A stretch of DNA of 32,602 bases from Candidatus Parcubacteria bacterium (GTDB taxonomy: Bacteria > Patescibacteriota > Patescibacteriia > Patescibacteriales > UBA12075), in assembly GCA_023142215.1 (NCBI GenBank), contig JAGLJW010000016.1, positions 1 through 32,602 of the forward strand, given 5' to 3'. The notes under the pieces are model-generated. The model was not told the DNA's origin and did no database searches. It saw only the letters and a list, made by a program, of their open reading frames with translations. Of the stretch, positions 9,890 to 18,143 are shown piece by piece; within the stretch, counting starts at the first letter, position 1; each line of letters opens with the position of its first letter. The position numbers and the translations under genes were made by a program.

Positions 9890-9923
9890 ATACTTATGTC
9901 CACGCTAACGTGGACATAAGTAT
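9890..9923. repeat. GTCCACG-YTAR-CGTGGAC palindrome, copy 1
   Basis: ATACTTATGTCCACGCTAACGTGGACATAAGTAT. Confidence 0.9.
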
Positions 9924-9934
9924 ATTATTAAAAA

Positions 9935-9964
9935 AGATAAGTCCACGCTAACGTGGACTTATCT
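9935..9964. repeat. GTCCACG palindrome, copy 2
   Basis: AGATAAGTCCACGCTAACGTGGACTTATCT. Confidence 0.9.
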
Positions 9965-10110
9965 CTAATATTGTTAAAAATAAACGCGACTTATTAACAA
10001 TATAAATAATTAATATTTAGCTAATATTTAATAAATTAAAACTTTAAATATTCTTATCACCAACTTATCAACTTTTATACACCTGTTCACGCAATAATGT
10101 GCTCATAATA

Positions 10111-10140
10111 AGATAAGTCCACGCTAACGTGGACTTATCT
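10111..10140. repeat. GTCCACG palindrome, copy 3
   Basis: AGATAAGTCCACGCTAACGTGGACTTATCT. Confidence 0.9.
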
Positions 10141-10481
10141 TATAAATATTAAAATAATTTGGCCATATAACATTTAGTGTGCTATTTTTTTTATATCTAT
10201 TTATCTATAATAATCACAAAGTTTTTTTTCTTGCCATTCTCGTACCCGTCTACACGAATATAAACTCCAGCGGGAATCCATACCTGAACTGAATAGATAG
10301 GCGGGTTGGCAATACTGTCTTTTGTTATTATTAGATAAATTAATAGCAATTAAAAAAGGTTTTACTAAATTGAATTATCTCCTCTTTGTGGAAATGGATT
10401 CCCGCTTACGCGAGAATGACAGGGAAAAAATAATGTTTAGTTGTAAAATCAATATTAATTTTTATCATTAAGTTATACACA

Positions 10482-10525
10482 GTAGCATACTTATGTCCAC
10501 GCTAACGTGGACATAAGTATGCTAC
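10482..10525. repeat. GTCCACG palindrome, copy 4
   Basis: GTAGCATACTTATGTCCACGCTAACGTGGACATAAGTATGCTAC (44 nt). Confidence 0.9.
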
Positions 10526-10526
10526 A

Positions 10527-10565
10527 AAAAAAGATAAGTCCACGTTAACGTGGACTTATCTTTTT
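10527..10565. repeat. GTCCACG palindrome, copy 5; terminator-like next to trxB stop
   Basis: AAGATAAGTCCACGTTAACGTGGACTTATCTT flanked by A-run and T-run. Confidence 0.9.
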
Positions 10566-10579
10566 ATTTTTATATTTTT

Positions 10580-11497
10580 TTATTCTTTATCTTTTAATTG
10601 TATATATTGATATGCTGCCAATGCTGCAATTGTAGCTTGACCAACTGCTGTTGTAATTTGCTTAAAAGGAACGTTGGTAACATCACCACATGCAAACATA
10701 CCTTTGGTTTTAGTTCTACATTTTTCATCCACTTTGATTTGCATTCTATTGTCTCTTTCTACAAAATTTTCAATTAAATCCGTATGAGCTATTCTGCCAA
10801 TTTCAACAAATACACCATCAACATCTAAAAACTTTTCTTTATGCTTTTCATTATTTATAATTTGAACTTTTTTAACATTTTTACTACCTATTATTTCTTT
10901 TATCTCAGTATTTAATAAAATATCAATATTTTCTCTGCTTTTTACTTCATCCACCAATACGTTAAACGCGGTAAGTTTTTCACTCCTATGTATCAAATAT
11001 ACCTTCTGACCGATTTTAGATAACAATTCTGCTGCATCAACCGCTGCATTACCTCCACCAACAACTGCAATTATTTTATTTTTATAAAATGGACCATCAC
11101 AATTAGCACAATATGAAACACCCTTTCCTGCAAACTCTTGTTCCCCCTTAATTGCCAATCTTCTTGGAGATAGTCCTATTGCTATTATAACAGTTTTTGT
11201 TTTAAAAACTTCTAATCCAGTTTTAATCTCAAAAGAATCATTTTCTAATTTTACTATTTCTTTTACTTCGCTATTTTTAATTTCTACACCAAGTGCTTTT
11301 ACTTGTTCTTGAAATTTCAAAACTAATTCATAACTATTGATAGACTTAAATCCTGGATAATTTTCTATTTCCGAAGCCATGGCTACTTGCCCTCCTGGTT
11401 CCTTTCCAATAATTAAGGCTTTCATTTCTCTTCTTGCTGCATAAATCCCCGCTGTATAGCCTGCAGGACCTGCACCAATGATAATTGTATCGTACAT
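10580..11497 (-). CDS. trxB: thioredoxin reductase
   Basis: IIGAGPAGYTAGIYAARR, YCANCDGPF (CxxC), VVGGGNAAVDAA, GMFACGDVTN. Confidence 0.95.
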   Translation of the reverse strand: MYDTIIIGAGPAGYTAGIYAARREMKALIIGKEPGGQVAMASEIENYPGFKSINSYELVLKFQEQVKALGVEIKNSEVKEIVKLENDSFEIKTGLEVFKTKTVIIAIGLSPRRLAIKGEQEFAGKGVSYCANCDGPFYKNKIIAVVGGGNAAVDAAELLSKIGQKVYLIHRSEKLTAFNVLVDEVKSRENIDILLNTEIKEIIGSKNVKKVQIINNEKHKEKFLDVDGVFVEIGRIAHTDLIENFVERDNRMQIKVDEKCRTKTKGMFACGDVTNVPFKQITTAVGQATIAALAAYQYIQLKDKE

Positions 11498-11505
11498 AAT
11501 TTTAT

Positions 11506-11608
11506 GAAACTGTCATTAAATATCAGTTTAGACATAAATTTTCAGATTTTGAAGAAATTTACCAAAATATGAAAATTTAGAGCAAATTGGTATTTAGCGA
11601 TAGTCTCT
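11506..11608. repeat. hairpin/MITE-like interspersed repeat, copy C (largest copy)
   Basis: Inverted arms GAAACTGTCATTAAATATCAGTTT..TAAATTTTCAGATTTT and the reverse complement of AAAATATGAAAATTTA..TAGCGATAGTCTC; shares ACATAAATTTTCAGATTT-type core with copy B. Confidence 0.65.
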
Positions 11609-11685
11609 TATATCAATTAATTTTAATAATCTTAAATATATAAAAACTATATAATATGCTTAAAATCAATGTTCTTTATGGAACG

Positions 11686-11762
11686 TGGTGGACTATAAGG
11701 GATTTGAACCCTTGACCTCTTGCATGCCATGCAAGCACTCTAACCAGCTGAGCTAATAGCCC
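11686..11762 (-). tRNA. tRNA-Ala (anticodon GGC), CCA encoded
   Basis: Cloverleaf GGGCTAT/ATAGTCC with G3-U70, anticodon arm CTTGC-ATGGCAT-GCAAG, T arm AGGGTTCAAATCCCT, 3' ACCA. Confidence 0.96.
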
Positions 11763-11840
11763 TTATGTATAACCGTTCCATATGGAACACAGAAATAAAA
11801 AAATAGTTTGCATTTCAAAAACTTGCCAAATTTCAATATT

Positions 11841-11866
11841 TAAGTCCACGTTAGCGTGGACATAAG
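11841..11866. repeat. GTCCACG palindrome, copy 6
   Basis: TAAGTCCACGTTAGCGTGGACATAAG, inverted core orientation. Confidence 0.85.
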
Positions 11867-11890
11867 TTACCACTTTTGCTAATATTAAGC

Positions 11891-11932
11891 TTTTTGAGAT
11901 AAGTCCACGCTAGCGTGGACTTATCTCAAAAA
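11891..11932. repeat. GTCCACG palindrome, copy 7; perfect 42-nt palindrome
   Basis: TTTTTGAGATAAGTCCACGCT/AGCGTGGACTTATCTCAAAAA. Confidence 0.92.
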
Positions 11933-11984
11933 ACACAATTAATTTTCATTTTTAAAATACAATTTTGGCAACAATTTTTTTATG

Positions 11985-12056
11985 TGTTCCTGGGTGGAAT
12001 TGAACCACCATCTAAAACTTAGGAGGTTTTTGTTTTATCCATTAAACTACAGGAAC
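11985..12056 (-). tRNA. tRNA-Arg (anticodon CCU), CCA not encoded
   Basis: Acceptor GTTCCTG/CAGGAAC, anticodon arm AAAAC-CTCCTAA-GTTTT, T arm GGTGGTTCAATTCCACC. Confidence 0.92.
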
Positions 12057-12195
12057 CTTAATTCTTATAATATATTACTTTTGTTTTTCTGACAAGAAAA
12101 ATATAAAGTATAAAATATTTAAAAACTTGAATAAATTAAGTATATATACTATTCTTAAGTTACTATATATAAATTATTATAAATAAAAAAACAAT

Positions 12196-12573
12196 ATGTT
12201 TAATAAAAATGTAAAAGAGGTTACACAAAATGAAGCAGAAACAATTATTGGGCCATCAATCAAGGTTAAAGGAAATTTTCATGGTGAGGGAAGTATGATT
12301 ATTGAAGGTCAAGTTGAAGGAAGTATAAAAACAAAAAATTATCTTTTGGCTGGATCTAGATCGCAAATTACCGCAAACATCTCTGCAAAAAATGCAAAAA
12401 TTAGTGGGAAAATCAAAGGAAATATTACTATAAATGACTATCTTGAAATTTCTTCTTCTGCTGTTATTAATGGTGATATTAGTACAACTCAAATTTCAAT
12501 AGAAAAAGGAGCACAAATTAATGGAAATATTAATACAACAAAAAATGAAATTGTTGACTCTAAAATAAAATAA
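12196..12573 (+). CDS. bactofilin family polymer-forming protein
   Basis: TIIGPSIKVKGNFHGEGSMIIEGQVEGSIKTKNYLLAGSRSQITANISAKNAKISGKIKGNI: beta-helical bactofilin pattern. Confidence 0.93.
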   Translation: MFNKNVKEVTQNEAETIIGPSIKVKGNFHGEGSMIIEGQVEGSIKTKNYLLAGSRSQITANISAKNAKISGKIKGNITINDYLEISSSAVINGDISTTQISIEKGAQINGNINTTKNEIVDSKIK

Positions 12574-13343
12574 TGCATATTTATTTATATGATTCATTTT
12601 TGAATCAAAAAAAATATAATAAAGTAATCTCCAAAATAGAAACAAGAATCACCGATTTAGATCTTAATGGAAAAATCGTTCGAATGAACACAACAAATTC
12701 CATTTATAATATTGTTAATACTGAAATAAACAATGGCTCTAAAACTATTGTTTGTGTTGGGAATAACTATACCTTAAACCAAACCATAAATTCCATTGCT
12801 AAGCTCTCAATTAAAAATCCTTTACTAAATATAGCAATTGGCTTTATCCCCGTTGGAAAAACTGATAATTCCATTGCTAATTATCTAGGAATCAAATATA
12901 ACGAAAATGCCTGTAACGCTATTTCAGCCCGTAGAATAAAACGAATTTGTCTTGGAATAATTAACGATAAAGAATACTTCTTTAACGAAGCTACAATAAA
13001 ATCGCAAGACACAATTGTTGAAATAAATGAAAACTACACATTAGAAACAATAAATAATAGTGTTTTTAGAATTATTAATTTACCCATCAAGAATATATCA
13101 AACAAGACTAAACTGAAAAATAATAAATTAAAATTATTTATTGAACAGAAAAATTCAACTTTGGGTTTTAATAAACCAACACATAAGAACTTATTTTATT
13201 GTGATAAAATAAGAATTATTAATAAGAATCAACCTATATTTGTTGATGATTGTGTAGAAACTAAAACACCAGCTGATATAAAAATATCAAAAGAAATAAT
13301 TAAATTAATTATTGGAAAAAATTTAAATTGGGATTATCACTAA
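12573..13343 (+). CDS. divergent diacylglycerol kinase-like catalytic-fold protein
   Basis: TIVCVGNNYTLNQTINSIAKL...IAIGFIPVGKTDNSIANYLGI...RRIKRICLGIINDKEYFFN resembles DAGKc GGDGTxNE...GIIPLGTGNDFAR..LGI...LGxVN; start overlaps bactofilin stop (TAATG). Confidence 0.6.
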   Translation: MHIYLYDSFLNQKKYNKVISKIETRITDLDLNGKIVRMNTTNSIYNIVNTEINNGSKTIVCVGNNYTLNQTINSIAKLSIKNPLLNIAIGFIPVGKTDNSIANYLGIKYNENACNAISARRIKRICLGIINDKEYFFNEATIKSQDTIVEINENYTLETINNSVFRIINLPIKNISNKTKLKNNKLKLFIEQKNSTLGFNKPTHKNLFYCDKIRIINKNQPIFVDDCVETKTPADIKISKEIIKLIIGKNLNWDYH

Positions 13344-13351
13344 ATAGTAAT

Positions 13352-14092
13352 TTATTTAATTACTTCCCCTTCAATAATTTCGTCTTTTTTCTTGTCTTTA
13401 TTAAAAATTAAGATTTGTTGAAGAATGGTTAATAGTGTTGTTACTAACCAATATAATGCCAGACCACCAGAGAACATTAAACTAAACCAAACAGTCATTA
13501 TTGGCATAAAGTATTGCATTTGTTTATTCATAATAGCTGTCATATCTTCATCCTTGGAGCCTGGAGTTTTAATTTCAGGTTTTTTTGTCGACATCATTCT
13601 AACTTGATAAAATTGAGCAAGTCCTGCCGCTAAAGCTAAAACCCATACTCTTGTTTGAGATAAATCCAAAAGTCCTAAAAAAGTATGATTAATTACTTCG
13701 GGTTTATCAACAAAGGAATAAAGTAAAGTTAATGTTTGATCTGTTAGTCCATCTCTAAAAACTCTAAAAACTGCAAACAAGAATGGCAGTTGAATTAAGA
13801 GTGGCATACAAGAAGATAGGGGGTTAACTTTATTGTCTTTATAAAGTTTCATCATTGCGATACCCATTTGCTCTTTTTTGTCTTTATATTCTTTTTTTAT
13901 TTTTTCAATTTTTGGTTGTAGCTCTTGTAATGCTTTTTGTGATTCAATAGCTTTTCTGGAAATAGGAAATAATATTATTTTTATTATTATTGTTAAAACA
14001 ATAATCGTAATACCCATGTCTTGACCTGGGATAATATTATAAATAAAAACTAGTAAATTTAAAATTGGTTGGTAAAATAATGTTTCAAACAT
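13352..14092 (-). CDS. yidC: membrane protein insertase YidC/OxaI (short form)
   Basis: PGQDMGITIIVLTIIIKIILFPISRKAIESQKALQELQPKIEKIKKEYKD; PLLIQLPFLFAVFRVF; genomic context. Confidence 0.96.
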   Translation of the reverse strand: MFETLFYQPILNLLVFIYNIIPGQDMGITIIVLTIIIKIILFPISRKAIESQKALQELQPKIEKIKKEYKDKKEQMGIAMMKLYKDNKVNPLSSCMPLLIQLPFLFAVFRVFRDGLTDQTLTLLYSFVDKPEVINHTFLGLLDLSQTRVWVLALAAGLAQFYQVRMMSTKKPEIKTPGSKDEDMTAIMNKQMQYFMPIMTVWFSLMFSGGLALYWLVTTLLTILQQILIFNKDKKKDEIIEGEVIK

Positions 14093-14174
14093 AGAATAAA
14101 TAAATTTAGAATTTAGAATTATGATTCGCTCCGCCAGCTGGCGAATGGCGAAATGAATTTTTGATTAGTTTTAT

Positions 14175-14429
14175 TTAATCAACAGGATCATATCCGCCCT
14201 TACTCCAAGGATTGCATCGTAGCACTCTCCATATACTTTTTAATCCACCTTTGACAAATCCATATTTTTCAATTGCACTAATTGCATAATTTGAACAAGT
14301 TGGATAATATTTACAATATCCATTTGGATATAAAAATTTAAAAAATCCATGATCAAAGGATATGGTTTTTTGGTAAAACTTTAAAATTCTTATTAAAATA
14401 TATTTTGGTAAAAATTTTAAATAAAACAT
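14175..14429 (-). CDS. yidD: membrane protein insertion efficiency factor YidD
   Basis: [50 protein letters not shown]. Confidence 0.96.
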   Translation of the reverse strand: MFYLKFLPKYILIRILKFYQKTISFDHGFFKFLYPNGYCKYYPTCSNYAISAIEKYGFVKGGLKSIWRVLRCNPWSKGGYDPVD

Positions 14430-14491
14430 TATTTTTATTATACAATAAAATTTATTTTAATGGTAGTAATTATTAAAAAAATAATATTTTT

Positions 14492-14830
14492 TTAATACAT
14501 TTTTAATATTTTTAATATTTTAACGATTGTTTGTTTGATAAATTTATAATCTTTATCAGCTATCATTGGTGATGGAATAACAATTATATCAAATCCTGAT
14601 TTTAATATTTGTTCTTCATTAAATAATATTGCTTTAATTCGTCTTTTAATCTTATTTCTTTCAGTGGCTAATTTATTAACTTTTTTGCCTAAAATTACAC
14701 CAAAACGATTATAATTAAGATTATTTTTAATAATTTTAATTCCTAAAATTTTATCATAATTTGATTTTCCTTTTTTAAAAACAAAATCAAATTCTTTTTT
14801 GTTTTTTAAAATATTCTTTTTTTTTAACAT
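14492..14830 (-). CDS. rnpA: ribonuclease P protein component
   Basis: FGVILGKKVNKLATERNKIKRRIKAILFNEEQ (RNR-like motif); position next to rpmH. Confidence 0.93.
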   Translation of the reverse strand: MLKKKNILKNKKEFDFVFKKGKSNYDKILGIKIIKNNLNYNRFGVILGKKVNKLATERNKIKRRIKAILFNEEQILKSGFDIIVIPSPMIADKDYKFIKQTIVKILKILKMY

Positions 14831-14852
14831 AAAAAGCTATTATTTAAAATGT

Positions 14853-14895
14853 AAAAAGCCTACTTTTTCTAAAATAAAAAATAGGCCTTTTTAAA
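14853..14895. terminator. hairpin between rpmH and rnpA
   Basis: AAAAAGCCTA ... TAGGCCTTTTT with flanking A/T runs; possible attenuator. Confidence 0.6.
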
Positions 14896-14899
14896 AAAA

Positions 14900-15037
14900 C
14901 TATTTTGATAATCTTTTTCTTCCCTTTAATCTTCGTCTTTTTAAAACATTTCTTCCGTTTTTTGTTAACATTCTATGTCTAAACCCATGTTTTTTCTTTG
15001 CTTTTCTAACATTAGGCTGAAAGGTTCTTTTTGGCAT
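14900..15037 (-). CDS. rpmH: 50S ribosomal protein L34
   Basis: Not in the ORF track (below its size cutoff). Translation of the minus strand: [45 protein letters not shown]. Confidence 0.97.
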   Translation of the reverse strand: MPKRTFQPNVRKAKKKHGFRHRMLTKNGRNVLKRRRLKGRKRLSK

Positions 15038-15548
15038 ATTTTTTTTAAATTATTACTACAATACCTATTCTACCACAAATCAATAATTAATCAAGTTTAA
15101 ATTTTAAAAATTAATTATATAAAAAAATATTAATTTCCTGTTAATTTCTATGTTTAAAAGCTGGACTTTTTTTGTTGATTATTTTTAATATTTTGTTAAT
15201 AATAATTAAGTAAAGACACTTTTTAACAAACTATTCAGGGTAATATACATGTAATTTACAAGACTAATAACACTTTGTTAATGATTTATTTATGCTAATC
15301 ATAAATAAAAAATAGCTTTTTACACAGAATTTCATTTCCTTATTATTACTACTATTATTTTTTATAAATATATAATATATAATATAATAAATAATATAGA
15401 TTTTATGAACAAATTAACAATTTAAAATATCCACTAAGTATTAACAATTTATAAACATATTTAACTCTTTGTAAAATTTAAAATACTTGTTATACTTGTC
15501 ATATAATTTAAGTTGATATAAATAATAAAGCATTAATTTTTTATTTTT
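15038..15548. other. candidate replication origin region
   Basis: 510-bp very AT-rich gap between rpmH (minus) and dnaA (plus), with AT-only tract at about 15358-15396; no clear consensus DnaA box cluster. Confidence 0.6.
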
Positions 15549-16934
15549 ATGAATAATGATCAAATTTGGCAAGCAGTTCTTGGTGAAATCGAACTAAATC
15601 TTTCAAAGGCTAATTTCACGACCTGGTTTAAGAATACTTTTATTTCATCCCTAGATAACGGAAGAGTTATAATCAGTGTCCCTAACATGTTTACCGAAAC
15701 ATGGTTAAAGAAAAAATATCATGATAAAATTAAAGATGGTATCGAAAGTATCACAAGTGAAAAAATAAAAGATATTGCATATAAAATTGAACAAAGGAAA
15801 AATAACCCAGTAAATGAATTATTTAAAAAACAAAACATTGCAACTGATAATATCACAGAACAATGTAATAGTAATTTAAATAATATACCACAAGTAAACC
15901 ATGGAATGACAAATAAATTTGGATTAAATAAGAAATATGTTTTTGATAATTATATCGTTGGAAAGGGAAATGAGTTAGCACACGCTGCTTGTAAGGCTGT
16001 AGCTGCTAATCCAGGAACAGCTTATAATCCTTTGTTCATTTATGGCGGAGTTGGTTTAGGAAAAACACATTTAATGCAAGCTATTGGTAACGAAACAGTT
16101 AAAAATAATTTAAGAGTTTTGTATGTTACTTGTGAAAAATTTACCAATGATTATGTTAATGCAGTAAAAACAGGTAAAGCAAAAAGTTTTAAAGATTTAT
16201 ATAGAAATGTTGATGTTTTATTAATTGATGATGTTCAATTTATAGCAGGAAAAGAAAGAACACAGGAAGAATTTTTTCATACATTCAACGAATTACATCA
16301 AAGTAATAAACAAATAGTATTAACATCTGATCGTCCTCCGAAATCAATTTTATCCCTTGAAAAAAGATTATTATCAAGATTTGAGTGGGGAATGATTGCA
16401 GATGTTTCAAAACCTGACATAGAAACAATGGTAGCAATTTTAGAAACTAAATGTAAAGAAAAAAATTATACATTAGATAATAAAATTTTATATTACATAG
16501 CTAATAATGTGCAAAACAATATCAGAGAATTAGAAGGTGCTTTAAATAGATTAATTGTTTTTCATGAATTTAATAACACAAAACCAACAATAGATTCCAC
16601 AAAAAATGTTTTAAACACATTACTTTCAGCACTTCAATCAAAATCAATAACAGGTAAAAATATTATTGAAGCAACAGCAGCTTTTTTTGATGTTAAAATC
16701 CCAGATATTATTGGAAAATCAAGAAAAAAGGAATTAGTATATCCACGTCAAATTACTATGTATTTAATGCGAAAAGAGTTAGGAACTTCGTTTCCAACAA
16801 TCGGACAAGATTTAGGAGGAAGAGATCACACAACAGCAATGCATGCTTGTAATAAAATCAAAAAAGAAATTAAAGAAAACGAAAAAGTGAAACAAGATAT
16901 AGAATCAGTTAAGCAACAAATTTATACATTTTAA
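15549..16934 (+). CDS. dnaA: chromosomal replication initiator DnaA
   Basis: NPLFIYGGVGLGKTHLMQAIGN (Walker A), DVLLIDDVQFIAGKERTQEEFFHTFNEL, C-terminal GGRDHTTAMHAC. Confidence 0.98.
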   Translation: MNNDQIWQAVLGEIELNLSKANFTTWFKNTFISSLDNGRVIISVPNMFTETWLKKKYHDKIKDGIESITSEKIKDIAYKIEQRKNNPVNELFKKQNIATDNITEQCNSNLNNIPQVNHGMTNKFGLNKKYVFDNYIVGKGNELAHAACKAVAANPGTAYNPLFIYGGVGLGKTHLMQAIGNETVKNNLRVLYVTCEKFTNDYVNAVKTGKAKSFKDLYRNVDVLLIDDVQFIAGKERTQEEFFHTFNELHQSNKQIVLTSDRPPKSILSLEKRLLSRFEWGMIADVSKPDIETMVAILETKCKEKNYTLDNKILYYIANNVQNNIRELEGALNRLIVFHEFNNTKPTIDSTKNVLNTLLSALQSKSITGKNIIEATAAFFDVKIPDIIGKSRKKELVYPRQITMYLMRKELGTSFPTIGQDLGGRDHTTAMHACNKIKKEIKENEKVKQDIESVKQQIYTF

Positions 16935-16959
16935 AAGTTTAAAAAAACTATTTAGAACT

Positions 16960-18093
16960 ATGAAAATTTCTACTTTACAAGAAAATTTAAAAACAGGTGT
17001 TTATATTGTTAGTCATATAGCTGGCAAAAATGTTAATTTACCAATATTGAGCAATGTTTTAATTAAGGCAAGTAAAGATGGAATTAATTTAATTACAACT
17101 GATTTAGAAATGGGCATAATAAGCAAAATCAGAGGTAAAGTTGAAACAGAAGGTAAGTACACAGTTAATGCAAAAGTTTTATCTGATTATGTTTCACTTC
17201 TTCCAAATCAAAAAATTAATTTAGAAAAAAAAGATAATATTTTAACAGTTTGTAGTGAAAATTATAAAACTTCTATTAAAGGACAAGAAGCAGAAGATTA
17301 TCCATTGATACCAAAAATTGATAAAAATATTTATTTTAAATTAAATATTGAAGAATTTAAAAAAGCATTATCCCAAGTTATTTTTTCAGTTTCTATTTCA
17401 GATACAAGAATTGAGTTAACAGGTGTGTTGTTTTCTTTTAGTAAAAATGGATTAACATTGGCTTCAACAGATAGTTTCAGATTATCAGAAAAAAAAGTAA
17501 AAGTTACAACAAATATTGAAACTGAAGATGAGATAAAAGTAGTTATTCCATCTAAAACACTTCAAGAAGTGATTAGAATTTTATCTACAATTAGAGAAGG
17601 GGAGATAAATAGAGATGAAAACGAAATAGTTTTTTATATTTCCGAAAATCAAGTTTTATTTACAGTTAAAGATACTGAATTAATTTCTAAATTAATTGAC
17701 GGACAATATCCTGATTATACGCAAATAATACCGCTAGAAAATAAAACAGTAGCTATAATAAACAAAAAAGAATTTGTTAGAGCAATAAAAGCATCTTCAA
17801 TTTTTTCCAAGTCAGGAGTAAATGATGTAAATTTAGATTTTCCTTTAGGAAAAAATAAAATAATAATTTCTTCAACCTCGTCATTGACAGGTGAAAATAT
17901 TACCGAGTTAGACGCAAAGGTTGATGGTGATGATAACGGAGTAGTTGTAAATTACAAATATTTGCTTGATGGTTTGAATAATATTGAAGGAGATAGTGTT
18001 CGTATGGAAATAGTTAATAACAACACTCCATGTATCTTAAAATCAGAAAAAGATGATAATTATTTGTATTTAATAATGCCGATAAAACAGTAA
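16960..18093 (+). CDS. dnaN: DNA polymerase III beta subunit (sliding clamp)
   Basis: Follows dnaA; TGVLFSFSKNGLTLASTDSFRLSEKKV; C-terminal YLYLIMPIK. Confidence 0.97.
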   Translation: MKISTLQENLKTGVYIVSHIAGKNVNLPILSNVLIKASKDGINLITTDLEMGIISKIRGKVETEGKYTVNAKVLSDYVSLLPNQKINLEKKDNILTVCSENYKTSIKGQEAEDYPLIPKIDKNIYFKLNIEEFKKALSQVIFSVSISDTRIELTGVLFSFSKNGLTLASTDSFRLSEKKVKVTTNIETEDEIKVVIPSKTLQEVIRILSTIREGEINRDENEIVFYISENQVLFTVKDTELISKLIDGQYPDYTQIIPLENKTVAIINKKEFVRAIKASSIFSKSGVNDVNLDFPLGKNKIIISSTSSLTGENITELDAKVDGDDNGVVVNYKYLLDGLNNIEGDSVRMEIVNNNTPCILKSEKDDNYLYLIMPIKQ

Positions 18094-18100
18094 AATATAG

Positions 18101-18141
18101 AAAAACAAAAAAATACTTAATTAAAGTATTTTTTTGTTTTT
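18101..18141. terminator. bidirectional terminator between convergent dnaN and PBP gene
   Basis: Perfect 18-bp stem AAAAACAAAAAAATACTT-AATTA-AAGTATTTTTTTGTTTTT. Confidence 0.85.
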
Positions 18142-18143
18142 AT

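Noticed and set aside
9890-11932. CRISPR-like repeated units
   Set aside because: Units are palindromic, irregularly spaced, in both orientations, with no uniform spacers or cas genes.
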